Source: Aminipila sp963524205
Lineage (GTDB): Bacteria > Bacillota > Clostridia > Peptostreptococcales > Anaerovoracaceae
Reading direction: 5' to 3'
NCBI GenBank assembly: GCA_963524205.1
Contig: CAURED010000026.1
Location: 1-27,837 of the forward strand
DNA: 27,837 bases
The position numbers and the translations under genes were made by a program. The notes under the pieces were generated by a model. It was not told where the DNA came from and did no database searches. It was given only the letters and a program-made list of their open reading frames with translations. Positions within the stretch are counted from its first letter, which is position 1; each line of letters starts with the position of its first letter. Of this stretch, positions 1 through 7,618 are shown piece by piece.

Positions 1-52
1 ACTTAGGATCTAGCGGGCGACCGTGGGGGTTCAAGTCCCTCATCGCGCACCA
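1..52 (+). tRNA. tRNA-Leu (anticodon UAG), 3' part only
   Basis: The window opens inside a tRNA anticodon loop: CTTAGGA follows a missing 5' stem and gives anticodon TAG, followed by the 3' stem strand TCTAG. The next bases, through position 24, form a long variable arm as in class II tRNAs. A T-arm follows at 25-41, with stem GGGGG/CCCTC and loop TTCAAGT. The 3' acceptor strand ATCGCGC, discriminator A and encoded CCA end at 52. The long variable arm plus the UAG anticodon identifies leucine (codon CUA). The 5' half lies outside the window. Confidence 0.93.
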
Positions 53-57
53 AAGAA

Positions 58-84
58 AACAACCAAATTATTGGTTGTTTTTTT
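58..84 (+). terminator. Intrinsic terminator of the tRNA-Leu transcript
   Basis: A perfect 9-bp stem, AACAACCAA (58-66) and TTGGTTGTT (71-79), encloses a 4-nt loop and runs into a T tract. It starts six bases after the tRNA CCA end, so it is the natural end of the tRNA transcript. Confidence 0.9.
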
Positions 85-105
85 ATTTTTAAAAATCAGA
101 AAGGA

Positions 106-410
106 CTAGAACCCAAAAGCAAGAATGATAGATAAGCCAGAGAAATTGATTACTCTTATCATATTATCATATGCAGCAAAACTAAGCCCCGGCTCGGCTG
201 TGGCCGCTTTTATGCCCTTGCAGAAAACATAATGTGCACATGGTACTACTTCACAATTCCGAATGGATGCTCACAAATGCATAACCTTTCTTTTTGCTTT
301 AATACATCAACCCGCATCCGAATCAGGACGTTTTTTTAATGGGGTTATTTTTCCGTACAATTGGCATAGCAACACAAGTGCTTTCTACTCCGAAGAAAAC
401 TTCCTTATAA
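106..410 (-). pseudogene. Decayed transposase C-terminus (IS1182-like)
   Basis: No intact ORF is present here, but the minus strand retains recognisable transposase segments in different frames. One segment, at about 320-245, reads RMRVDVLKQKERLCICEHPFGIVK and then hits a stop. The EHPFG-[IT]-[IV]-K block is characteristic of the C-terminal part of IS1182-type DDE transposases. A second segment at 210-106, in another frame, reads KAATAEPGLSF, then AAYDNMIRVIN, then a stop, matching the TAE.SLSFLAYN.RRVIN tail of the same family. At least one frameshift and one in-frame stop separate them. A weaker third segment continues toward 410. No terminal inverted repeats were identified, so this is an old remnant beside a tRNA gene. 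Family assignment is from remembered motifs. Confidence 0.72.
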
Positions 411-411
411 T
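383..411 (+). promoter_or_regulatory. Weak candidate sigma-A promoter for the small ORF
   Basis: A TATAAT hexamer at 406-411 lies 17 nt downstream of TTCTAC (383-388), a poor -35. It overlaps the upstream edge of the transposase remnant and points at the small gene starting at 502. Confidence 0.3.
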
Positions 412-501
412 GTTTGTTTGAAATTTTGAATTTTGAAAAGTAATTTGCAGATTGTACATATTTTGCTTAAAGATGCCCATAATATAACAGAGGTGATAAA
501 T

Positions 502-654
502 ATGAATTTAGGTGACGTGAAAATAAAAGATTTAGGAAAAGTTACTTCAGAATCTCTTAAAGAAATGGGAGAAGATATTTTAGATAAGACTGAAGAAAAA
601 GTTCACGAAATGAAAGAAAAAATGGATGATAACAAAGATCAAAGAACATTTTAA
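502..654 (+). CDS. Small charged hypothetical protein (50 aa)
   Basis: I do not recognise this protein. The open frame extends up to a TTG at 433, but the ATG at 502 is preferred because AGAGGTG lies seven bases upstream while no ribosome binding site precedes the TTG. The product is 50 aa, starts MNLGDVKIKD, and is rich in Lys, Glu and Asp. A predicted helical or coiled-coil stretch (ESLKEMGEDILDKTEEKVHE) and a hydrophilic tail follow. There is no signal peptide, membrane segment or cysteine. It stands alone, with a terminator after it and a convergent lipoprotein gene beyond. Its composition and coding pattern fit a real short gene, but function is unknown. Confidence 0.6.
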   Translation: MNLGDVKIKDLGKVTSESLKEMGEDILDKTEEKVHEMKEKMDDNKDQRTF

Positions 655-688
655 TTTCTTTTTATTATTATTTAATTAAAAATAATGT

Positions 689-726
689 AAAGCCGCTCTA
701 AAGCTATTAAACTAAGAGCGGCTTTT
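689..726. terminator. Bidirectional terminator between convergent genes
   Basis: An 11-bp stem, AAAGCCGCTCT (689-699) with AGAGCGGCTTT (715-725), has A-rich and T-rich flanks. It serves the small plus-strand gene and the minus-strand lipoprotein gene, whose stop codon is at 736. Confidence 0.88.
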
Positions 727-735
727 ACATATAAG

Positions 736-1359
736 TTATTCTGTTTCGCTATCGCCAAAAGACTCTGCCATATCGTTTGAAGTATCAATAATTCCACCAG
801 TTAGTGCGTTTAAGAATTCTGAATCATTGCTATATTCATCTATAATCCATCCGTCTTCAGTTTTTGTTAAACTTAATGGAGTAGTACTTTCATAATCAAA
901 AGTAGCCTCATTAATTTTTTTACTTAATTTATCTTCCAACAATTTATTTATTTCTTCTTCGGAAGTACCAGAAATAGCTAGAGATATGCCTTCCGTAATA
1001 TATTCGCTAATTGCAGATTTAAAGGCATCTCCTAGATTGTATGTTTTTATGGTAACATCAACGGTAGCTTTATCATCCTTAATAATTTCATTTGAAATTT
1101 TGTATTCGAATGATGTAAATTTAGTAGTTAAGTTTTTTGCCAATTCTTTACTAAATGAATCAGACATATCATCGTAGGCTGCTTGAAAACTTACGGTAGA
1201 AATATCTCCCGCATATAATTTAGTCAATTGTTCCGTATCATTGGATTTTATGGCTGATAAATACGAGTTAGCAACATCGGTTGGTGTTGGTTGCTTTACA
1301 CAAGAAAAAAGTGTAAAACAAAGTACTAATACGAGTAATAAAGATAATTTTTTTTTCAT
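736..1359 (-). CDS. Secreted lipoprotein, NTF2-like / DUF5105-type
   Basis: The protein has 207 aa and begins with a Lys-rich n-region, a hydrophobic core (residues 5-18) and a lipobox LFSC with acylated Cys20. It should be anchored on the outer face of the membrane. The mature part resembles small lipoproteins with an NTF2-like fold (DUF4878/DUF5105 type): a PTDVANSYLSAIKSND opening helix, then alternating helices and strands ending in a SLTKTEDGWIIDEY strand pair, as in that fold. The start codon ATG at 1359 follows AGGAGG closely. The tail is acidic (residues 190-207). It is monocistronic. Function is unknown; similar proteins are often described only as putative lipoproteins. The family call is from fold-like pattern only. 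Confidence 0.8.
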   Translation of the reverse strand: MKKKLSLLLVLVLCFTLFSCVKQPTPTDVANSYLSAIKSNDTEQLTKLYAGDISTVSFQAAYDDMSDSFSKELAKNLTTKFTSFEYKISNEIIKDDKATVDVTIKTYNLGDAFKSAISEYITEGISLAISGTSEEEINKLLEDKLSKKINEATFDYESTTPLSLTKTEDGWIIDEYSNDSEFLNALTGGIIDTSNDMAESFGDSETE

Positions 1360-1398
1360 GATTTCCTCCTAAAATAACACACTATTACAAAATATCCT

Positions 1399-1427
1399 AA
1401 TATGGAGTATTAATTGTTTTCCATATT
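1399..1427. promoter_or_regulatory. 8-bp inverted repeat upstream of the lipoprotein gene
   Basis: AATATGGA (1399-1406) and TCCATATT (1420-1427) form a perfect inverted repeat with a 13-nt spacer, 40-68 bp upstream of the lipoprotein start in the divergent lipoprotein/SOD gap. It is a possible operator. The rest of the 288-bp gap (1360-1648) is very AT-rich and shows no gene. An SD-like AGGAGGTG near 1593-1600 has no sensible ORF after it. Confidence 0.3.
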
Positions 1428-1648
1428 TGAATAATATTGTAAAATCATACTATCTTATAATAATATATTAGGTAAAATATGTAAAGTAATAATTTGGAAA
1501 TATGATAGAAATAAAAGGAAAATAACAGTAATAGTGAATATTATATTAAAAGAATTTAAGTTATAAATATCTTAAAGAAATAATAAGATTTAGGAGGTGA
1601 GATCAGCAGTTGCTTAATAAATAAAAACAAGGAACGTGAGGTGAAATA

Positions 1649-2278
1649 ATGAATCAGCATTACAAGTTTGAAAACATACCCTTACCTTATCCATATGATG
1701 CGATGGAACCTTATATTGACGCAAAGACTATGGAATTGCATCATGATAGGCATTTACAAACATATATTGACAATTTGAATAATATTCTAAAAGATTATCC
1801 TGAATTGCAGGATTTAACATTAGGTCAATTAATATGTAATGTAGGTATGTTTCCAAAAGAAATACAAATACCTATAAAAAATAATGCAGGGGGCGTTTTT
1901 AACCATGAATTTTATTTTTGCCAATTTGACAATCTGAGTGATAAAGAGCCAACAGCACATCTGGCAATAGCAATAAATAAAAATTTTGGAAGTTATGAAG
2001 AGTTTAAAAACAAATTTAAAAATGCCGCATTATCTGTATTTGGGTCCGGGTATGCATGGCTAGTTATGAATAAGAATAAAGGATTAGAAATTATTACTAC
2101 GGCAAATCAAGATACTCCCTTTACACAATCTTTATGCCCTCTTTTAAATATAGATGTATGGGAGCATGCTTATTATTTGAAACATTATAATAAACGAGGG
2201 GATTATATTGATGATTGGTTTAATGTAGTAAATTGGAATAGAATATCAGAAAATTATTTAAAATGCTTGGCAAGATAA
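1649..2278 (+). CDS. sodA: Superoxide dismutase (Mn-type)
   Basis: This enzyme disproportionates superoxide to O2 and H2O2 in the cytoplasm. It has 209 aa, the usual Fe/Mn-SOD length. The four metal ligands are visible: His31 (MELHHDRH), His86 (NNAGGVFNHEF), Asp169 and His173 (DVWEHAYY). Second-shell His35 and Tyr39 are present. Gly81-Gly82 together with Gln154 in TANQDTP fits the Mn-type arrangement rather than the Fe-type. Two aromatic active-site positions are altered: the usual GSGWAWL reads GSGYAWL (Tyr135), and the Trp after the second His ligand is Phe90. The ATG is preceded by GTGAGGTG. The gene is monocistronic with a hairpin after it. In an anaerobe it is an oxygen-defence gene. Confidence 0.93.
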   Translation: MNQHYKFENIPLPYPYDAMEPYIDAKTMELHHDRHLQTYIDNLNNILKDYPELQDLTLGQLICNVGMFPKEIQIPIKNNAGGVFNHEFYFCQFDNLSDKEPTAHLAIAINKNFGSYEEFKNKFKNAALSVFGSGYAWLVMNKNKGLEIITTANQDTPFTQSLCPLLNIDVWEHAYYLKHYNKRGDYIDDWFNVVNWNRISENYLKCLAR

Positions 2279-2283
2279 TTTAT

Positions 2284-2323
2284 GAAAGCATCCATCAACC
2301 ATAGGTTGCTGGATGCTTTCGTT
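2284..2323 (+). terminator. Hairpin terminator after sodA
   Basis: A 10-bp stem GAAAGCATCC/GGATGCTTTC (2284-2293, 2311-2320), continued by an inner CAACC/GGTTG stem, lies six bases after the sodA stop. The following T run is weak (GTTTA). Confidence 0.7.
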
Positions 2324-2387
2324 TAGATCAGTAATTTAAAAAAGTTAGCATTTAAAAAAGAAAATATAGTACTAAATGTAAGTTAAT

Positions 2388-2396
2388 GGTATAATA
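2388..2396 (+). promoter_or_regulatory. Extended -10 promoter for the kinase gene
   Basis: TGGTATAAT combines an extended TGn motif with a perfect -10 hexamer about 60 bp before the kinase start. No good -35 hexamer is found 17 bp upstream, which an extended -10 can tolerate. Confidence 0.55.
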
Positions 2397-2454
2397 AAAA
2401 ATAATATGATAGGCGACAATTTCACTAATGACGAAAAGGTATAAGAGGTTCAAT

Positions 2455-5280
2455 ATGAGTGTACAAAAGAAGTTTATAATTATCGTATGTTCAATTTGTT
2501 TTATCTGTATAACTGCGACTTCGATTGTAGGATATTCTGCTGCGTCTAGTGAATTAAAAGAAAAAAGTACACAAAATGCAGTTATTTTAGCTTCTGATTA
2601 TGCAAATCAAATTAATAACTGGATATGGGAAAAAGCTGTATTCTTAAATACAGTAGCTGAATCCATGATTTTAGTAAATAATTTAGATAGAGAATATTTA
2701 CATACATATTTTAACCAAATTTTAAATAATTCAAATTCAGATAACTCCATTTATGATTTGTTTTTTCAATATCCAGATAGTTACATGGTGTGTGCTACAG
2801 ACTTTGTGCCTGATGGCAGCATGGATTATACCCAAAGAAAATGGTATACAGTCCCAACTTCTACTCATAAGTTAGCTGTACAAACAGCATATAATGATAC
2901 AGATACTGGGAGGCAAATAATAACTATTTCAAGAGAAATAGTTATTAATGGAAAACTTGTAGGGGTACTAGCAATTGACATTTTTGTAGATCAAATGATA
3001 GAAACAATTAATGCTATGAATGTTCCTAAAGATAGTTATGGTTTTTTACTGGATAGTGATAATGGATTAGTAGTGCATCCAAATAAAGAGTACGGATATG
3101 TTAATGATGCTCCGGTTGCATTACAAGATTTAAAAGGAAATCCCTATGTAGCATTAATAAAAAAAATAGAAAATAAATCTAACTTAAAACAATTACTTTG
3201 GATTAGTGATTATGATGGACAAAATAGAGCATTTTTTGTAAGTAATGTAGAATGCTGTGGGTGGCATGTTGGAATTGCTATTGCAGAAAGTGTATGGGCA
3301 AAGGATGTTAGAAATTTATTAATTGAATATACATTAATAATGACTTTATTGTGTTTCATTATAAGTATAATTAGTATATCCGTAGTTGTAAAAGCTCTGC
3401 TTAAACCAGTGAGTATGGCTGAATCGGCGTCTCAGGCTAAATCAGATTTTCTTGCAAACATGTCACATGAAATTCGAACTCCTATAAATGCAATGTTAGG
3501 AATGGATGAGCTGATTTTAAGGGAAACAGCAAATGAGAACATTACTAAATACGCAATGAATATACAAAATGCAGGAAAGATGTTAATTTCCTTGATTAAT
3601 GATATTTTAGATTTTTCAAAGATTGAGTCCGGTAAAATGCAAATTGCACCAATAGAATATGAATTAAGTTCCATGCTTAGTGACTTAGTGAATATGATTT
3701 CTCACAAAGTTGAAGAGAAAAAACTCTCTCTGAAATTAGATATTGCACAAGACATTCCACATAGGTTATGGGGAGATGAAAGAAGGATTACCCAGATTAT
3801 CGGAAATCTATTGACTAATGCTGTTAAGTATACTCATCAGGGTGCTGTTACATTGCATATTAATTGGAACAAAATAGATAGTGAAAATATAGAATTGATT
3901 ATTAAAGTAGAAGACACAGGTATAGGAATTAAAGAGGAAGATATAAATCTATTGTTTATTTCTTTTACACGCTTAGATACAGAAAAGAATCGCAGCATTG
4001 AAGGTACCGGTTTGGGGTTAAATATTACAAAGAGCCTTTTGGATATAATGAGAGGACAGCTAAGTGTTAAAAGTGCTTATGGCAAAGGATCAATATTTAC
4101 TGCTAAGATTCCACAGAAAATTGTAAGTTATGAGGCAATTGGTGATTTTCAGAAAAAATATGAAAAGAGTATTGAACAGAGGAAATATTATAAAGAAAGC
4201 TTTATTGCTCCAGAAGGTAAAATATTGATTGTTGATGATAATGTGATGAATCTTGCTGTAGTCACAGGGCTTTTAAAGAATACTGAACTTAAAATTGATA
4301 CAGTAACGAGTGGAAAAGAATGCTTAGACAAGATAACTAAAAATGTATATCATATTATATTTATGGATCATATGATGCCAGATATGGATGGCGTTGAAAC
4401 CTTTGAACGTATGAAATCATTGAATGATAATTTGTGTAAATCTGTGCCAGTAATAGCATTGACAGCAAATGCTATATCCAACGCAAAGAAAATGTACCTG
4501 AATTATGGGTTTACGGATTACATTTCTAAACCTATTGAAGGAAGTAAGTTAGAACGTATCTTAATTAAATATTTACCTTCTGAAATAGTGTATAAGACTT
4601 CTGAGCTGGAAGAAAAAAATAATGAATGTAAGGATAAAACTATTTTAAACAGACGGCTAGGTGACTATATAAATGTTAAAAAGGGCATGTCTTATTCAGG
4701 TGATGACGTAGAAAATTATCAAGTCCTTTTAGAAATATATATAAATATTGGACAAGAATCAATGGATAAAATTCAAGCAGCTTACAACGCCCAGGATTGG
4801 GGACTGTATACAATATTGGTTCACGCATTAAAAAGTACGTCTTTAGGAATTGGGGCCGAAATACTGTCTGAAAAGGCAAGACTTTTAGAATCTGCGGGAC
4901 AGTCTATAGATACGGCCTATATTTTACATAACCATGAACAAATGTTATATTTATACGGCAAGGTGATTTTCGACATTGCTAAATATTTAGACAAAGTCGA
5001 CAAAAACCAAAAGTGCAATGAAAACCAGGAAAATTCAAAACAAAATATGCCTAAAAGGGAAGTAGAGAAAGAGTTCCTAAAAAAGATATTGCTGGAACTG
5101 GATGAGAAGATTAGTAATTTTGAAATTATAGAGGCACAAAAGATCATAGATAAACTTTTTAACTACACTTACAAAGGGGAACAGCTAAATCCATATATGG
5201 CTGATATTTGTGAAAATTTAGAGGACTTTGAGTATAAAGAAGCAAAAAAGGTGATAAGTATTTTGCTTCAGCAGATATAA
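2455..5280 (+). CDS. Hybrid sensor histidine kinase (Cache-HisKA-HATPase-REC-HPt)
   Basis: This is a membrane sensor kinase. The ATG at 2455 is preferred over an in-frame ATG at 2428 because AAGAGG sits six bases upstream of it; this gives 941 aa. Numbered from there, the order is TM1 at about 5-27, an extracytoplasmic double-Cache-like sensor to about 280, TM2 at about 287-315, and HisKA with phospho-acceptor His338 (SHEIRTP). An HATPase domain follows (GNLLTNAVKY N-box, DTGIGI, GTGLGL). A receiver domain has Asp638 (FMDHMMPDMDG), and an HPt domain has His790 (VHALKSTS). A C-terminal helical extension of about 90 aa has no phospho-His that I can assign. The Cache-like region suggests sensing of a small extracellular ligand. 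A REC/HD-GYP gene follows after 46 bp, probably its output. Confidence 0.92.
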   Translation: MSVQKKFIIIVCSICFICITATSIVGYSAASSELKEKSTQNAVILASDYANQINNWIWEKAVFLNTVAESMILVNNLDREYLHTYFNQILNNSNSDNSIYDLFFQYPDSYMVCATDFVPDGSMDYTQRKWYTVPTSTHKLAVQTAYNDTDTGRQIITISREIVINGKLVGVLAIDIFVDQMIETINAMNVPKDSYGFLLDSDNGLVVHPNKEYGYVNDAPVALQDLKGNPYVALIKKIENKSNLKQLLWISDYDGQNRAFFVSNVECCGWHVGIAIAESVWAKDVRNLLIEYTLIMTLLCFIISIISISVVVKALLKPVSMAESASQAKSDFLANMSHEIRTPINAMLGMDELILRETANENITKYAMNIQNAGKMLISLINDILDFSKIESGKMQIAPIEYELSSMLSDLVNMISHKVEEKKLSLKLDIAQDIPHRLWGDERRITQIIGNLLTNAVKYTHQGAVTLHINWNKIDSENIELIIKVEDTGIGIKEEDINLLFISFTRLDTEKNRSIEGTGLGLNITKSLLDIMRGQLSVKSAYGKGSIFTAKIPQKIVSYEAIGDFQKKYEKSIEQRKYYKESFIAPEGKILIVDDNVMNLAVVTGLLKNTELKIDTVTSGKECLDKITKNVYHIIFMDHMMPDMDGVETFERMKSLNDNLCKSVPVIALTANAISNAKKMYLNYGFTDYISKPIEGSKLERILIKYLPSEIVYKTSELEEKNNECKDKTILNRRLGDYINVKKGMSYSGDDVENYQVLLEIYINIGQESMDKIQAAYNAQDWGLYTILVHALKSTSLGIGAEILSEKARLLESAGQSIDTAYILHNHEQMLYLYGKVIFDIAKYLDKVDKNQKCNENQENSKQNMPKREVEKEFLKKILLELDEKISNFEIIEAQKIIDKLFNYTYKGEQLNPYMADICENLEDFEYKEAKKVISILLQQI

Positions 5281-5326
5281 TTTTGATAAGTATGTACACT
5301 TGTAAATTGGTTCTGGAGGATGGCAT

Positions 5327-6421
5327 ATGCAGAAAATGATTCTAATCGTAGATGATAATAGGTCAAATATAAAAATTGCTCAGACTATTTTAGAAAATGA
5401 ATATAGAGTTGGAGCAGCGTTATCGGGGAAAAAAGCATTACAATTTTTAACTCAGGCAATACCGGATTTGATTCTATTGGATATTAGTATGCCAGAAATG
5501 AGTGGATTTGAAGTAATGGAGGAGTTAAAACTCCATGAAGAATGGAAAAATATACCTGTAATTTTTTTAACGGCAAACGTGGAACCTCAAATTGAAGCAA
5601 AATGTTTTAAAATTGGAGCGGTAGATTTTATTCCTAAACCTTTTGTCCCAGAAGTTATAAAAAATAGAATTAACAGAACGTTAGAATTACAAACATACAG
5701 AAGGGATTTAGAAGAGGCTGTAAAAAATCAATCCCAAAAGATTCTTCAGCAGACTGAAGAATTGGCTCGTAAACAACAAGAACTTATGGCCATTCAGCAA
5801 GAGGTCATAATAAGTATGGCAAATCTTATTGAGGGCCGTGATGACAGTACGGGTGGGCATATAAAACGGACAAGCCAATATGTGGAATTAATAGCTAGGG
5901 CTTTAAGAAGTAATGGTAAATTTAACGACATATTAAGTGATGAATATATTGAAAATCTCTGTAAGGCAGCCCCTATGCATGATATTGGAAAAATATGCAT
6001 TTCTGATATCATCTTAAAGAAGCCAGGTGGACTTACAGAAGCAGAGTTTGACATTATGAAGCAGCATGCTGAACAGGGTGGCAATGTTATAAGTTCCACA
6101 ATGGGAAAGATTGAAAAAAAGGAATTTATTGATATTGCTTTTGATATTGCTACTTATCATCATGAAAAATGGAATGGAAGGGGCTATCCAGAAGGTCTAA
6201 AAGAACAAAAAATCCCTTTAAGTGCAAGAATTATGGCTGTAGCCGACGTATTTGACGCCTTGGTATCCAAAAGATGTTATAAAGAAGCAATGGATTGTGA
6301 AGATGCATTTAAAATTATACAGGAATCTAGTGGTAGTCATTTTGATCCAGAAATTGCAAAAGTATTTATAGAAATACGAGATAGTATTGAAGAAATTTTG
6401 AAAAATGATAAGTCTATATAA
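5327..6421 (+). CDS. Response regulator with HD-GYP phosphodiesterase
   Basis: The 364-aa protein has an N-terminal receiver domain (residues 1-120: acidic pair Asp9-Asp10, phospho-acceptor Asp52, Lys104 in IPKPF) and a coiled linker at about 125-165 rich in Gln, Glu and Lys. An HD-GYP domain follows, with His218-Asp219 in MHDIGK and the HHExxxGxGYP signature beginning at His278-His279-Glu280. HD-GYP domains of this type hydrolyse cyclic di-GMP. The ATG at 5327 follows GGAGG by seven bases. The upstream hybrid kinase is the likely phosphodonor, so the pair would convert an extracellular signal into a fall in c-di-GMP. No DNA-binding domain is present. Confidence 0.93.
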   Translation: MQKMILIVDDNRSNIKIAQTILENEYRVGAALSGKKALQFLTQAIPDLILLDISMPEMSGFEVMEELKLHEEWKNIPVIFLTANVEPQIEAKCFKIGAVDFIPKPFVPEVIKNRINRTLELQTYRRDLEEAVKNQSQKILQQTEELARKQQELMAIQQEVIISMANLIEGRDDSTGGHIKRTSQYVELIARALRSNGKFNDILSDEYIENLCKAAPMHDIGKICISDIILKKPGGLTEAEFDIMKQHAEQGGNVISSTMGKIEKKEFIDIAFDIATYHHEKWNGRGYPEGLKEQKIPLSARIMAVADVFDALVSKRCYKEAMDCEDAFKIIQESSGSHFDPEIAKVFIEIRDSIEEILKNDKSI

Positions 6422-6424
6422 AAA

Positions 6425-6455
6425 TATAGCAATAGAATTAAAATCTATCGCTATA
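6425..6455. terminator. Imperfect hairpin between convergent genes
   Basis: TATAGC plus ATAG (6425-6435) pairs with CTAT plus GCTATA (6445-6455) with one A/C mismatch. It overlaps the last codons of the minus-strand phosphodiesterase and follows the HD-GYP stop. T tracts are short, so it is a modest bidirectional terminator candidate. Confidence 0.5.
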
Positions 6456-6998
6456 ATTTAAAAGACTGCGTATGTAGCCACCTTGAACTTTAGTAGATTT
6501 TGAGGTGGTATTTTTTTTATCCTTTAAATAGTAAACTATGGAACCGGTGATTCCATTTGGACAAGTATCTACAATTGCATATGAACCTTGTGTTCCATCT
6601 GAAGGAAGGCTTAAACTGCCAGGATTTATTAAATAGATTCCATTAAATTCTTCAAAAACTGGTTTATGTGTGTGACCAAAAAGAGCAGCGATACAACCTT
6701 CTTCTTCAGCTCTGTAAAAAATATTTTGATATTTCATTTTTACATTTTCCATATGCCCATGTGCCAAATAAAATTTCCCGCATTCTGTAGTTAATATTTT
6801 AAAGTCCGTATCACTATAGGAACCATCCATGTTGCCTTTTACTGAGATGACATCTATACCAAGTTCATTTTGAAGTTCTTCAGCATCTTTAACATAGTCT
6901 CCCAAATGGATGATGGCATCAACAGAAGTTAGTGTTTTATATACTTTATAAACTTTATCTAATTTTCCGTGTGTATCACTTATTACAAATAATCTCAA
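6438..6998 (-). CDS. yfcE: YfcE/MJ0936-family metallophosphoesterase
   Basis: This is a cytoplasmic metal-dependent phosphodiesterase of 186 aa. It has the calcineurin-type motif series: Asp8 and His10 in SDTHG, GD in HLGDYV, GN in KGNMDG (usually GNCD), HGH in LAHGH, and GHTHKP. An NPGSLSLP block is typical of the YfcE/MJ0936 group. Natural substrates of this group are poorly defined; several members hydrolyse bis-pNPP in vitro. The start is TTG at 6998, supported by AGGAGG eight bases upstream and by a 4-bp overlap with the stop of the preceding gene, implying translational coupling. The last 25 residues, rich in Lys and Ser, exceed the usual fold. Confidence 0.88.
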   Translation of the reverse strand: MRLFVISDTHGKLDKVYKVYKTLTSVDAIIHLGDYVKDAEELQNELGIDVISVKGNMDGSYSDTDFKILTTECGKFYLAHGHMENVKMKYQNIFYRAEEEGCIAALFGHTHKPVFEEFNGIYLINPGSLSLPSDGTQGSYAIVDTCPNGITGSIVYYLKDKKNTTSKSTKVQGGYIRSLLNYSDRF

Positions 6999-7597
6999 TC
7001 TTTTTCTCCTCCTGAGTAGTAAAAATTAAATTTCAAACAGCCGTCTGTGCTATCAATATAATTAATCTCAAAGAATTCAGATACTTTTTTGATAATGTCA
7101 AATTTACTTAATTCGATCATTATGTTATGGTCATCAATAAGAATAAAATTACAATTTGTTAGCTTAACTGCCTTTTGGAGTGCGGTGCCCCCTGAAATAG
7201 CAGCCTTTAATGCCATAGACTGCATGATATTACCTAACGAAGAAACATCTTCTTGAAACGTAGCATAAATACGTGTGAAATCATCTGAAAATCTAAAATC
7301 TTTTATTGATATCATGTATTTAGCAGAGATTGGTCCTAGTTGCTTTAAGTTAAGTCTTAAGTCTAATAGAATGCATCCGCTTTGGAATAGAACGGTATAG
7401 TCTTTTAAATAGTTGTGGATTTGCCCAATATTTACTATTTTGTCTTTTATTCCAACGTTAATAAAATAATCTGGTATTTTTAAAATACCATTTTCAATAT
7501 CCTGGTATTCAAAATAATCGGTTAAAGTAATTAAGTCTTTTTTGTTTTTTAGTATAAAAGCAATTAAGCTTTTTAATTTAGCATCAGTCAATTTCAA
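6995..7597 (-). CDS. Hypothetical protein (200 aa), TTG start
   Basis: I do not recognise this family. It is a soluble-looking 200-aa protein with an N-terminal helical region (SLIAFILKNKKDLITL) and several amphipathic strands (GILKIPDYFIN, CILLDLRLNL, KYMISIKDFRFSDDFTRIYATF). A small-residue segment, ALKAAISGGTALQKAV, lies at about 129-144. No catalytic motif, signal peptide or membrane segment was seen. The start is TTG at 7597, with GAGGTG seven bases upstream; the downstream phosphodiesterase also starts with TTG. It sits 21 bp after the mgtC-like gene and overlaps the yfcE-like gene by 4 bp, so it is part of the same transcript. The strand-rich middle could be a lipid- or ligand-binding fold, but that is speculation. 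Confidence 0.75.
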   Translation of the reverse strand: MKLTDAKLKSLIAFILKNKKDLITLTDYFEYQDIENGILKIPDYFINVGIKDKIVNIGQIHNYLKDYTVLFQSGCILLDLRLNLKQLGPISAKYMISIKDFRFSDDFTRIYATFQEDVSSLGNIMQSMALKAAISGGTALQKAVKLTNCNFILIDDHNIMIELSKFDIIKKVSEFFEINYIDSTDGCLKFNFYYSGGEKD

Positions 7598-7618
7598 AGT
7601 TTCACCTCATCTTATAAT

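Noticed and set aside
433..501. N-terminal extension of the 50-aa protein from a TTG start
   Set aside because: No ribosome binding site precedes it, while the ATG at 502 has AGAGGTG at proper spacing.
1455..1470. PerR-box-like TTATAATAATATATTA upstream of sodA
   Set aside because: Only the left half fits TTATAATNATTATAA; the right half fails, and such AT-rich words are frequent here.
1590..1625. Leader peptide after AGGAGGTG upstream of sodA
   Set aside because: The only near start gives four codons at poor spacing, so no leader ORF is supported.
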